From positions 437,001 through 501,000 of the forward strand of contig CP021371.1 in the NCBI GenBank assembly GCA_002600635.1: a DNA stretch of 64,000 nt, given 5' to 3'. Shown here in pieces: positions 1 to 8,565 of this stretch. Positions within the stretch are counted from its first letter, which is position 1, and each line of letters begins with the position of its first letter. The translations under genes and the position numbers were made by a program. Source of the DNA: Rhizobium sp. ACO-34A. GTDB lineage: Bacteria > Pseudomonadota > Alphaproteobacteria > Rhizobiales > Rhizobiaceae. The notes beneath the pieces were generated by a model, which saw only the letters and a list, made by a program, of their open reading frames with translations, ran no database searches and was not told the DNA's origin.

Positions 1-230
1 ATGACGGTATCGTGAGCCCGCGCACCGTGACGGCCGGCCTCCAGCAGGGAAATCTCCGCGAGGTTCTCGATGGATTGACCGAAGGCGAGCTGGTGGTGCT
101 GAAAGCGGGCGGCTTCCTGAAGGCCGAGGAACGGATCGAGCCTGTCGTCGCCGGTTATCCGGCGTCTTCCGGGCGGGAGCTCTCGACGTTGCAATCTTCG
201 CTCGCCGAAATCACGGGGGCGACTCGATGA
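1..230 (+). CDS. RND efflux periplasmic adaptor (HlyD/MFP family), C-terminal fragment
   Basis: The reading frame is open from the window edge (codon phase from base 3) and ends at 230, so only the last 75 or so residues are present. The residues resemble the membrane-proximal end of MFP adaptors, with a VSPRTVTAG strand followed by a GLTEGELVVL...G segment. Adaptors of this family link an inner-membrane RND pump to an outer-membrane channel. The stop overlaps the ATG of the next gene (ATGA), so the two are translationally coupled. The function rests mainly on that neighbour. The ATG-like and GTG codons near base 12 are internal, not the true start. Confidence 0.8.
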   Translation, partial: DGIVSPRTVTAGLQQGNLREVLDGLTEGELVVLKAGGFLKAEERIEPVVAGYPASSGRELSTLQSSLAEITGATR

Positions 231-3200
231 ACGGCAATATTTCGGCCTGGGCGATCCGCAAACCGCTTCCCTCGATCCTGCTATTCGCCATTTTCACGAT
301 CATCGGTCTTTACAGCTTCAGCCGGCTCCCCGTCACCTATTTCCCGACAATCGACGTGCCGCAGGTCAGCGTCACGATCGAGCAGCCGGGCGTGACGCCG
401 ACGGAACTGGAGACGGAGGTTACAAGACTTGTCGAGAATTCGATCGCTTCGTTGACCGGCATCAAGGAGGTGACATCGACCCTCAGCGAGGGACGCTCAA
501 CCACCACCGTCGAGTTCGAGCTTGGCGTCATATCCACCGACCGCGCCATTGCGGACGTGCGCGATGCAATAGCGAAGATTCGTTCCGATCTGCCCGACGA
601 TATCGACGAACCCGTGATCGAACGGATCGAGGAGGAAGCTCAGGCCGTCGCGACCTATGCCGTTTCAAGCCGGAACATGACGGCGGAAGAAGTCTCCTGG
701 TTCATCGACGACGTACTGGTCCGCGAACTCCAGGGGCTTGCCGGGGTCGGCCGCATCGACCGCGTGGGCGGTGTCGACCGGGAAATCCATCTGGAACTGG
801 ATGCCGATAGGCTTCATGCGTTTTCGCTGACCGCGAGCGCCGTGAACGAAAGCCTCATGACGACACAACTCGACCTCTCCGGCGGGCGCAGCGAGATCAA
901 CGGCCGCGAGCAGGCGGTAACGACCAACGCCGCCGTAAGGAGCGTTTCGGACCTTGCGGACCTGCGCGTCCCGCTCACGAGCGGCAATCACATTAGGCTT
1001 GGCGAGCTTGGCAACATCGACGACACGGTCGCGGAGCCGCGGGTTTTCGCCGCTCTCGATGGTGCTGACGTCGCGGGATTTTCCATCTTCCGTTCGCAGG
1101 GGGCAAGCGATGTGAGCGTCGCGGCTGCCGTTGCGGCTGCCGTGAGCGATCTCGGCACACGCTATCGCGATGTGGATTTTAGTCTTGTCGACGAAAGCGT
1201 CTCGTACACCGCGGGCAACTACCACGCGGCGATGAATACGCTGCTTGAGGGCGCCGCGCTGGCGGTGGTGGTCGTCTTCCTGTTCCTGCGCGACTGGCGC
1301 GCGACCCTTGTCGCGGCCGTCGCCCTGCCGCTTTCGATCATCCCGACCTTTTTCGTCATCGATATGCTGGGCTTCTCGCTCAACATCATCAGCTTGCTGG
1401 CCATCACGCTCGTCACCGGCATTCTGGTCGATGACGCGATCGTCGAGATCGAGAACGTCGTGCGCCATCGCAATATGGGCAAGTCCGCCCGGCGCGCCGC
1501 ACTGGATGCGTCCGGTGAAATCGGCCTTGCCGTCATCGCCATCTCGGCGACCATCATCGCCGTATTCGCGCCGGTCGGAATGATGAGCGGTATCGTCGGC
1601 CTCTACTTCAGGGAGTTCGGCCTGACCGTCGCCATTGCCGTGTTCTTCTCGCTTCTGGTGGCGCGCCTAATCACGCCGATCATGGCTGCCCATATCATGA
1701 CGACCAAGCCACCGAAGGAACAGCAGAAAGGCCTGCCCGGACGAACCTACGAGCGTTTCCTGCGGTTCACCTTGCGCTGGCGCGGGGTGACGGTCGTCCT
1801 CGCCATCGGCTTCTTCGTTCTTTCGATGATGTCGCTGATGTCGCTTCCGACAGCCTTCCTTCCGGAGGAGGATACGGGTCGGCTGACGATGTCCGTCGAA
1901 CTGCCCTCCGGCTCGACGCTGGAGGAGACGCGGCGGGTGTCCGACGAGATCTCCCGCCGCGTCGGAATGCTCGACGAAGTCGAAGGCGTGTTCGTCCGTG
2001 GTGGGGCGAGTCCGACCGGCCAGCAGGATGTTCGCCGCGCCGCCGTCTCGATCGATCTCGTCCATAAATCGGAACGCGCCCGGTCGTCCTTTGCCATCCA
2101 GGCCGACATCGAGAAAATCCTGTCGACCGTCCCGGATGTTCGTCTCCAGTTTCTGAACGGCCGGGGCGGACGCGATATGTCCTTCGCGGTCCTCAGCACC
2201 GACGGAGACGCCGCGCAGCAAGCGGCGGATGCGATCCTGGCGGAGATGGCGCTCGACGGCGCCTACGTCAACCCGAGTTCGGATACCGCCGCCATGCGTC
2301 CCGAACTGCGCATGGACGTTCACGCCGACAAGGCCGCCGTTCTCGGCGTCTCGACCGCGGCGATCGGCCAGACCATTCGGGTCTCGACGATCGGTGATGT
2401 GGACCGCCGCCTGCCTATCTTCCTCGACGGATCGCGGCAGATTCCGATCCGCCTGCTGTTGAACCGCGAAGCCCGGGACGATTTGCCGACGCTCGAACTG
2501 CTCGGCGTGCCCACGGTGAACGGCCAGCAGGTACCGCTTTCCAGCCTCGTTGACTTCAGCTTTGACCAGACGGTGGCGGCGATCGAGCGGCTCGATCGTG
2601 AACGGCGTATCGAGATCGGCGCCGACATGGCCGACGGAATGACCTCAGGACAGGGACTGGACCGTCTTCGCCAGCTCGAAAGCGTCCAAAATCTGCCGGA
2701 TGGCGTGCGGGTTCTGGAAACCGGCGATTCCGATACTCAGGGAACCGTGTTCGAGAGCTTTGCCGTCGCTATGGTGTCGGGGATCATGCTTGTTCTCGTC
2801 GTTCTGATCCTGCTTTTCGGCAGCTTTCTGACACCCTGGACGATCCTTGCCGCCCTGCCGCTTTCGATAGGCGGCGTCGCGGCGGCGCTGGTGCTGACTG
2901 GAAGCGCGATCTCGCTTCTGGTCGTTATTGGCATCCTGATGCTGATGGGCATCGTCACCAAGAACTCGATCATGCTGGTGGATTTCGCGGTAGAACGTGA
3001 AGCCCATGGTCTTGCACGTTTCGACGCCATCGTTGAGGCGTGCTCGGAGCGCGCCCGGCCCATCGTCATGACGACGCTTGCCATGACCGCCGGCATGGTG
3101 CCTTCCGCCCTGGGCATCGGGGACGGCGGCGAACTGCGCGCTCCCATGGCGATCGCCGTGATCGGCGGCCTTTTGGTTTCGACAGTGCTGTCGCTGATCG

Positions 3201-3295
3201 TCATCTCGGCTCTTCATCTCATCGTTTCGAACTTCGGCGACCGCGTAAAACGGATATTCGGACCGTTCCTCCAGTCGGCCGAGATCCGGTCCTGA
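227..3295 (+). CDS. RND family efflux transporter inner-membrane permease (HAE1-like)
   Basis: This 1022-residue protein has full RND pump length. It has one N-terminal membrane helix (LLFAIFTIIGLYSF), a large periplasmic loop, a block of helices near 330-480, a second loop and a final block near 840-1010. The proton-relay motif GILVDDAIVEIENV lies near residues 397-410 and matches the paired aspartates of AcrB TM4. The TM10 lysine lies in GIVTKNSIMLVDF near residue 910. It should export drugs or hydrophobic compounds out of the periplasm and inner membrane using the proton gradient. It forms an operon with the adaptor upstream (4-bp overlap). No outer-membrane factor or regulator is visible. 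The substrate cannot be predicted. Confidence 0.95.
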   Translation: MNGNISAWAIRKPLPSILLFAIFTIIGLYSFSRLPVTYFPTIDVPQVSVTIEQPGVTPTELETEVTRLVENSIASLTGIKEVTSTLSEGRSTTTVEFELGVISTDRAIADVRDAIAKIRSDLPDDIDEPVIERIEEEAQAVATYAVSSRNMTAEEVSWFIDDVLVRELQGLAGVGRIDRVGGVDREIHLELDADRLHAFSLTASAVNESLMTTQLDLSGGRSEINGREQAVTTNAAVRSVSDLADLRVPLTSGNHIRLGELGNIDDTVAEPRVFAALDGADVAGFSIFRSQGASDVSVAAAVAAAVSDLGTRYRDVDFSLVDESVSYTAGNYHAAMNTLLEGAALAVVVVFLFLRDWRATLVAAVALPLSIIPTFFVIDMLGFSLNIISLLAITLVTGILVDDAIVEIENVVRHRNMGKSARRAALDASGEIGLAVIAISATIIAVFAPVGMMSGIVGLYFREFGLTVAIAVFFSLLVARLITPIMAAHIMTTKPPKEQQKGLPGRTYERFLRFTLRWRGVTVVLAIGFFVLSMMSLMSLPTAFLPEEDTGRLTMSVELPSGSTLEETRRVSDEISRRVGMLDEVEGVFVRGGASPTGQQDVRRAAVSIDLVHKSERARSSFAIQADIEKILSTVPDVRLQFLNGRGGRDMSFAVLSTDGDAAQQAADAILAEMALDGAYVNPSSDTAAMRPELRMDVHADKAAVLGVSTAAIGQTIRVSTIGDVDRRLPIFLDGSRQIPIRLLLNREARDDLPTLELLGVPTVNGQQVPLSSLVDFSFDQTVAAIERLDRERRIEIGADMADGMTSGQGLDRLRQLESVQNLPDGVRVLETGDSDTQGTVFESFAVAMVSGIMLVLVVLILLFGSFLTPWTILAALPLSIGGVAAALVLTGSAISLLVVIGILMLMGIVTKNSIMLVDFAVEREAHGLARFDAIVEACSERARPIVMTTLAMTAGMVPSALGIGDGGELRAPMAIAVIGGLLVSTVLSLIVISALHLIVSNFGDRVKRIFGPFLQSAEIRS

Positions 3296-3975
3296 AGGAG
3301 GCCGAGATGTCTAGTTAAACAGTAATATGTAACGAATGTCGTTGTCGTTGTCGTTGTCGTTGTCGGTGGCTGCGTGCCCATGTGTCGCGATCGTCAGGCT
3401 GGTTCGGCCTCTCGGCGGATGCGCCGTGCGAAGCCCTGCGGCGAACTGGACCGGCCCGATCTGGTTCGCCCGGCTGCCGACGATGGCCAATGTCGTTGCG
3501 ACAGCGCTAAAAGACGGCCGCATGAGAGGAATTCGTATCCGACGCAGGTCAAGGCCAAGGTCGGAGCCGAGACAGGGCAATTTACCTACAGGATAGGTTA
3601 TGGCCTTCGCCAGCCATCACCCCGAGACGTTGGCCAAGATGACGTCGCGATGAGTGATGTAGCATTTGGGCGAGGCCACATTTTCTACCGACACGTCCTC
3701 TCGTCTCGGCGCAGTACTTTCTGACAACAGTTCCTGCTGCCATTGATGGCCTGCAGGAGATTCGGTCGCTTGAGCGATCAGCGAATTGCTGAGAAGCAGA
3801 AACAAAACTTAACAAAACAAAATACAAGTTTAAGCCGAAACAATTACTTCTTTGAAGTGAGGCAGATGGGTGAAAAATGATCGCCCTGCCGCCGGCTCAC
3901 TCTCGCCAAGTCCTCATTTGCTTTCAAGTCGGTGGGGATTGACCCTCGCAATGATCCATTCACGAGGCGGCCACC
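3296..3975. other. Gene-free stretch at the left edge of the decayed island
   Basis: These 680 bases hold no open frame that I can support. A hexanucleotide tandem repeat lies at 3337-3366. Base composition falls towards A/T near 3800-3860. Short open frames on both strands here (for example 3374-3724 plus, 3311-3580 minus) resemble no family I know and look like decayed DNA. The stretch separates the RND operon from island-type genes, so it may contain the left scar of the island. Confidence 0.5.
3337..3366. repeat. Hexanucleotide tandem repeat (TGTCGT, 4 perfect units plus one ending in G)
   Basis: The unit TGTCGT is repeated four times without error at 3337-3360 and is followed by TGTCGG at 3361-3366. 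It lies about 40 bases past the stop of the RND pump gene. Because the unit is six bases long, copy-number change would not shift a frame. No gene reads through it convincingly. Confidence 0.9.
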
Positions 3976-4536
3976 ATGTCCGGTCCCCACCCTCTCAACC
4001 AGGCAGTAATCGCACAAGCGCTCCACGATCTACGCAACGGCCAGCTCCGCAAGGCCAAATCCATGGGGTTTCACGACGAAGACCTCAATGCTCTGAAGCA
4101 TCCGGCAATGGTCAGCATCCTTGCCAACACGAATGTCTCCTGGTGTTCCGTGACAATCAATCGCGATGTCTTGCGTCGGCTGTTGTGGCAGGTGGACGGT
4201 CTTATCAAAGAAATAGAGGAAGTCGATCGTTTGCTCCGCCTCGGAGCCAGCGTGGATATTATAAGCCGGTTCTACGGGTTGTCCCATCAGGAAATCGCCG
4301 TCCGCCGTGGGGCGATCGGCATGCCCAAGCGGAAGGGGCGACGTCCGGTCCTGACCGAGCAACAGGACGCGGCACTGTGGGAAGCATGGTCGAAAACGAT
4401 CAAGGAACAGGGCATATCCCTTCACGATGATACTGCGATGCTTGCTGTGGCGGCGGATTTGGCGGAAGCCATGGGCCTGCCCCTCTCGGTCGTCTGGAGC
4501 GCCATTCGCGGATGGATCAAGGAAAGGCTTGTCTGA
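3976..4536 (+). CDS. DUF2857-type protein of SPI-7-like integrative conjugative elements
   Basis: This 186-residue protein resembles the DUF2857 family, which is found in the replication/partition block of SPI-7- and PFGI-1-type ICEs. Its role is not defined. The central part (about residues 95-120: RFYGLSHQEIAVRRGAIG) looks like a helix-turn-helix, so DNA binding is plausible. A regulator or partition accessory role is an inference. It is followed by a fragment and an ICE-type integrase, but no conjugation genes are present, so the element looks eroded. The ATG at 3976 was taken because the alignment-like part starts there; no strong ribosome-binding site is visible. Confidence 0.65.
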   Translation: MSGPHPLNQAVIAQALHDLRNGQLRKAKSMGFHDEDLNALKHPAMVSILANTNVSWCSVTINRDVLRRLLWQVDGLIKEIEEVDRLLRLGASVDIISRFYGLSHQEIAVRRGAIGMPKRKGRRPVLTEQQDAALWEAWSKTIKEQGISLHDDTAMLAVAADLAEAMGLPLSVVWSAIRGWIKERLV

Positions 4537-4662
4537 CCGTACGAGGAAAGTAGCCAATCCGACGACTTGTTGCCGCTGGGCCTTCTGTTCGGCGAGATCG
4601 CGTAGCCAATGAGTGAGCGCCATCCTAAAAATCGCTCGCCTTCTTCCTGATCCTTCCGTCAT

Positions 4663-4998
4663 GTGAGCGTCACCATCGATGATTTCGTCAACTCAATGCC
4701 ATACAAGGCCGGGCTGGATCTCACCTGCGGAGAAAGACGCGCTCATTCGCCGGAAGATTTGAAGCGGTTGTTTGACGCCATCAGCCGCGTGGCTCTCAGC
4801 CCCGAAGTGTATCGCGAGGTGATGTATCGTGCGCTAACCATCGCCGAACGCCGGATCGCAAACTGCATGATGCCGCGGAACGACCTAGAGTGGGGCGATT
4901 CAAGAGAACCGCTCTACGGAAATCCCGCACTAGGTCATCGTCTATTCCCACAACTGGTTTCCCGATCGTCACTGTCTACCGCAGTGACGACGGGCTGA
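4663..4998 (+). pseudogene. Unrecognised ICE-associated protein, probably truncated
   Basis: This is a GTG-started frame of 111 codons. The first 75 residues (DDFVNSMPYKAGLDLTCGER...) look protein-like, with charged helices. The last 30 or so residues are low in expected coding character, which suggests that the frame runs off the end of a broken gene. I do not recognise the family. It sits between the DUF2857 gene and an integrase, in the same direction, so it is probably another relic of the same mobile element. Confidence 0.4.
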
Positions 4999-5586
4999 CC
5001 TGCCGCAGAATACGGTACGGACGGCGACCGCATTGTTTGCAGCAGCCGTGACGATGATCCGTCATGGTGTTGGCGCAGTCACCTTCCGGCGGGTGTCGAA
5101 CACCGGAGCCTGGCGCAGCGATCCCGCGCCGGTTAGTCCCACTGCACCAGCCGTACCCAGCCGGCATTCCCAGACGCGTCCAGGCTCATCTCGCGCGTCG
5201 TCCCTGTTCCAGCGGGGAGAGCCTTGCTCATCACCGGCTTCGCCTGTCGGCTCTCCGCGGCCGTGCGATAGCGCGCGTCCTTCAATCATCTACCGTTCCG
5301 TCATCCCTCCGCGGCGGGCCTTTCGCCTGCAGCAGTCGTCTTGTCCAACCACAGGAGCTTCATCCATGTCCGACACATCCTGATCCTCATGCATCCGCCC
5401 GCCCCTGATCTTCCCGCAGGAAGCAGCGCGGGCGCCTCACGCGAACGAGGCACTACCGGTGATCCGGGCACCTGCCCCTGGCCCCTTGCGGGCATCCCGC
5501 TTTCCCGCGGGTTGGCATCAACACTGACCCAAGACTCCACCCGGAACGACGATCCTTCCCGCAATTCGAACTTTTGGCTGAAGCAG
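4999..5586. other. Gene-free stretch before the ICE-type integrase
   Basis: These 588 bases are GC-rich and rich in prolines and serines in every frame, which is typical of non-coding shadow. The integrase frame stays open back to 5341, but residues before the Met at 5587 look unlike the family. No repeat or RNA gene was recognised. The stretch may be what remains of genes lost from the island. Confidence 0.45.
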
Positions 5587-6450
5587 ATGGACGATCTTAC
5601 CTTTACCCTGAAGCAGATGTGCCGGCGCAATCGCGACGGCAGCCATGCGACGCAGGCCGACCGGATGCATTCGCTGACGCTGGCCGCCCGCCAGTTGGGC
5701 GAAGCCGGTTTCCGGCAGATGCGCGCCACCTCCCTCAGGGGCCGGCATGTCGACGCGCTCGTTGGCCGCTGGCAAGAAGAGGGCCTTTCTGCCGGCACCA
5801 TGAAGAACCGGGTCTCGCACTTACGCTGGTGGGCCGAGAAGGTCGGCAAGCCCGGTCTCATCCCCGCCGACAACGCCAAGCTCGGCATTCCGCAGCGGAA
5901 ATATGCCACGAACGAGAACAAGGCGGTCGAGCTCGGCACCCGGCTGGAGCGCGTCACCGATGCCCATGTCCGCATGAGCCTTCAATTGCAGCAGGCGTTT
6001 GGCCTGCGCCGGGAGGAAAGCATCAAGCTCCAGCCGCGTTATGCCGACCGCGGCGATCATATCGCGCTGAAGGGATCATGGACCAAGGGCGGACGGGAAC
6101 GGACGGTTCCGATCACCACGGCAGAACAGCGGGTCATACTGGACCACGCCCATGTATTGGCCGGGGCCGGCTCACTGATCCCGGCGCACCTGACCTACAT
6201 CCAGCAGCGCCATGTCTATGACGGCCAGTGCAAGGCAGCAGGCCTCAGCCACATGCACGGGCTGCGCCATCGCTATGCCCAGCAGCGCTACGAAGCCCTG
6301 ACCGGCTGGAAGCCGCCAGCGGCCGGCGGTCCTTCAGTCAAGCAACTAACGCCGGAACAGCGCATCGTCGATCTTGAAGCAAAACAACAGATCAGCCGTG
6401 AACTGGGTCACGAGCGCATCCAGATCACTTCCGTCTATCTTGGCCGGTGA
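5587..6450 (+). CDS. ICE-type phage integrase (tyrosine recombinase)
   Basis: From the Met at 5587 the protein has 287 residues. The start was chosen because MDDLTFTLKQMCRRNRDGS is the usual beginning of this integrase family from SPI-7-like elements. The frame is open upstream to 5341, but that part looks non-coding. Tyrosine-recombinase signatures are visible: arginine in FGLRREESIKL, the HGLRHRY box, and the C-terminal LGHERIQITSVYLGR with the tyrosine nucleophile. These enzymes cut and join att sites. It faces a second, unrelated integrase (6757-8016). It looks intact although its neighbours are decayed. Whether it still acts is unknown. Confidence 0.8.
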   Translation: MDDLTFTLKQMCRRNRDGSHATQADRMHSLTLAARQLGEAGFRQMRATSLRGRHVDALVGRWQEEGLSAGTMKNRVSHLRWWAEKVGKPGLIPADNAKLGIPQRKYATNENKAVELGTRLERVTDAHVRMSLQLQQAFGLRREESIKLQPRYADRGDHIALKGSWTKGGRERTVPITTAEQRVILDHAHVLAGAGSLIPAHLTYIQQRHVYDGQCKAAGLSHMHGLRHRYAQQRYEALTGWKPPAAGGPSVKQLTPEQRIVDLEAKQQISRELGHERIQITSVYLGR

Positions 6451-6756
6451 AGCGATTGGATTGGGCCATGTCGAAAAGAACACGCAGAAAGGAGGTGAGG
6501 AACCGCCGTCAGAGGCCACTAATCCCAGCGCTTCGGACGAGCATCCGGAACATAATTATCCACCTAACCCGCGGCATTCGCACCTTAGGTAGCCGGCACA
6601 TGATACTATTGGGTTGGACCAAGTTGAAAAGCGTCAAAGGAAAGGGTTTGAGAAATGGCTCAAGGGAAGGGAACCAAGGGAAATGGTCCTACCCGAAAAG
6701 GCAAAAGGGCTTCCCTCCTGAAGGCATAGTCACCCTGTGGCGGAGGAGGGAGCGAA
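6451..6756. other. Gap between convergent integrases holding an imperfect direct repeat
   Basis: No gene is supported here. Two 24-base segments, 6455-6478 and 6608-6631, match at 20 of 24 positions (ATTGGxTTGGxCCAxGTxGAAAAG). The first begins five bases past the integrase stop. The spacing of 153 bases and the position beside a recombinase would fit recombinase arm sites or a scar of recombination, but this is an inference. AG-rich sequence follows up to 6720. Confidence 0.5.
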
Positions 6757-8016
6757 TTATCGCCGCTTCGTTCTTCGCTTGTCTTGAAGAGGAATGATTC
6801 TTGCCCCCTCCCGAAGCTGATCGAGATAATCCGCCCACCATTGCATCATTGAAACACGCTCATCCCAATATTGACCACGCGCATATGCGCGGCGAACGGC
6901 GCTTCCTTCCATGTGCGCAAGCTGTCGCTCGATAGCATCGACGGACCATTTGCCGCTTTCGTTTGCAAGCGTGGCAAATGCAGCACGGAAACCATGGCTG
7001 GTCATCTGGTCCGGGCCGAAGCCCAACCGGCGCAAGGCAAGCGTCGTGGTGTTCTCCGAGATCGGAATTTTGGACGAAGTGGTGGACGGGAAAATGAGGG
7101 AGGATTCACCGCGCTCGGTCAGCGGGCGCAATTCGTTGAGGATCGCAATCGCCTGATCAGGCAGGGGCGTGGCGTGCACACGCCGCATCTTCATGCGCCC
7201 CAATGGAACGGTCCACGTCCGCTTCTCAAAGTCGATCTCGTCCCACCGTGCGGCACGGACTTCGCCGGGCCGAAGGGCAAGATGCGCCATAAGCTTCAGC
7301 GCGGCGATCGTGGTCGGTTGGCCACCTTCCCATGAATAGATTGCGCGCATCAGTGTGCCGAGAGGTTCCGGCTTCACGATTGCGGCACGATGTTGAACAT
7401 TCGGGGCCGTCAGCGCTCCCCTGAGATCAGCCGTCGCATCCCGTTCCGCCCAACCGTTGGCAACGGCAAACCGCAGGACGCGGCCAATCGTCGATCGCAA
7501 GCGTCGGGCAGTTTCATGGTTGCCCTTGGCTTCGACAGGGCGAAGCACCGCCAGAACATCCTTTGGTGCGACCTCATGCACCGGCTTATCCGCCAAACCC
7601 TTTGCCAGGTCGATCAGCAGCCATCGAGCCTTGCTCATCGTGATGGCCGCTCGACCTTCTTTCTCTGCCTTGGTCAGATACTTTTCCGCGACTGCCGCAA
7701 ATGTATTCTCCGCCGCCTCTTTGGCAGCCTTGACGGCCACCTTGCGCTCTTTCTTCTCTTCTCCCGGATCGATACCGGCCTCCAGCAGCCCTTTTGCCTT
7801 CCGGCGAGCTTCCCGCGCGTCAGAGAGCGACGTTGCTGGATAGGAGCCGAGAGCGAGCAGCTTTTGGCGACCACCGAAACGATAGGCCAGCCGCCACAAG
7901 CGACTGCCGTTCGGGGTTACGAGCAGAAACAGGCCGCCACCGTCCGACAGCTTGAATTGTTTGTCGCGCGGCTTGATGGATCGGAGCGCCGCATCACTGA
8001 GTCTGTCCGTCGCCAT
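6757..8016 (-). CDS. P4-type tyrosine integrase (DUF4102 arm domain)
   Basis: This 419-residue protein from the ATG at 8016 (MATDRLSDAALRSIK) carries the N-terminal arm-binding domain typical of P4-like integrases, with KLSDGGGLFLLVTPNGSRLWRLAYRFGG. It then has a core-binding domain and a catalytic domain. Catalytic residues are visible: arginine in HLALRPGEVRAARW, the HGFR box, then LAHMEG and the tyrosine in YARGQYWDER. The frame is open to 8085, but residues before 8016 are not family-like. The gene is 164 bases from the 3' end of a tRNA-Leu gene, the classic place for such an enzyme, and reads away from it. It should catalyse integration of a genomic island into that tRNA. Confidence 0.92.
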   Translation of the reverse strand: MATDRLSDAALRSIKPRDKQFKLSDGGGLFLLVTPNGSRLWRLAYRFGGRQKLLALGSYPATSLSDAREARRKAKGLLEAGIDPGEEKKERKVAVKAAKEAAENTFAAVAEKYLTKAEKEGRAAITMSKARWLLIDLAKGLADKPVHEVAPKDVLAVLRPVEAKGNHETARRLRSTIGRVLRFAVANGWAERDATADLRGALTAPNVQHRAAIVKPEPLGTLMRAIYSWEGGQPTTIAALKLMAHLALRPGEVRAARWDEIDFEKRTWTVPLGRMKMRRVHATPLPDQAIAILNELRPLTERGESSLIFPSTTSSKIPISENTTTLALRRLGFGPDQMTSHGFRAAFATLANESGKWSVDAIERQLAHMEGSAVRRAYARGQYWDERVSMMQWWADYLDQLREGARIIPLQDKRRTKRR

Positions 8017-8098
8017 GTGCTGGTGCGTCGTTGGTACCGTGATTTCGATACCAACAATCATACCAGCAAATTTTGTGAATGCCAACGGATGCCAGAAA

Positions 8099-8165
8099 AC
8101 GTCCTTGGACGTATGCTGGTGAAATTCCTTGAGAATTTCGGGGTTTCTCAGACGTCCTTGGACGT
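8099..8165. promoter_or_regulatory. Two identical 14-bp palindromes between integrase and tRNA
   Basis: The perfect palindrome-like sequence ACGTCCTTGGACGT (ACGTCC, TT, GGACGT) occurs at 8099-8112 and again at 8152-8165, 53 bases apart. Between them lies a second inverted repeat, TGAGAA...TTCTCA. They sit just upstream of the P4-type integrase start and just inside the tRNA end. They could be arm-type sites for the integrase or operators for a directionality factor. Both roles are inferred. Confidence 0.6.
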
Positions 8166-8180
8166 TGAGAAACTAGGAAA

Positions 8181-8267
8181 TGGTGCCCAGAAGAGGACTC
8201 GAACCTCCACACCCTTTCGGGTACCAGCACCTGAAGCTGGCGCGTCTACCAATTCCGCCATCTGGGC
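8181..8267 (-). tRNA. tRNA-Leu (anticodon CAG)
   Basis: On the minus strand the sequence starts GCCCAGATGGCGGAATTGG and ends TCTTCTGGGCACCA. The 7-bp acceptor stem GCCCAGA/TCTGGGC closes perfectly and CCA is encoded (8181-8183). The anticodon loop TTCAGGT between CCAGC and GCTGG gives CAG. The long variable arm (ACCCGAAAGGGTGTG region) and the T-loop GGTTCGAGTCC fit the class II leucine tRNA. The 87-base length is normal. Its 3' half is the probable attachment site for the adjacent P4-type integrase. I found no second copy of the tRNA end to the left within the window. Confidence 0.97.
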
Positions 8268-8565
8268 GACGAAGAGCCGTTTAAAGGGGCCGACTCCGAC
8301 TGTCAACCGGCTTTTTGAAGTTTTCGTGTCAAAGATTCCGAACGGCGCGAAAGAGCCCCGCAAAGCCGGGAAAAACAGTCTTGGAAAAGCCATGTTGTCG
8401 CGGAGGATTGATCGTGCTCGGGGATGATGACGCCAGGCGTCGTTTTCCGGGCGGCAGGCAGCAAAGCGGCTGGAGAGAAAGCCGCGACTGCTTGAAATTG
8501 CCGATGCGGGGAAGGGCGCTCCCGATGTCCGTCGATGGCGGACAAGTCTTCTGGCTGGAGGTAAC

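Noticed and set aside
3374..3724. A 116-codon frame after the RND gene, possibly a transposase remnant
   Set aside because: It is Arg-rich with no DDE or other transposase motif and has no ribosome-binding site.
6451..8180. A second copy of the tRNA-Leu 3' end as attL/attR
   Set aside because: I looked for CTTCTGGGCACCA and its complement to the left of the tRNA as far as base 1 and found no second copy; the left end of the island is lost or lies outside the window.
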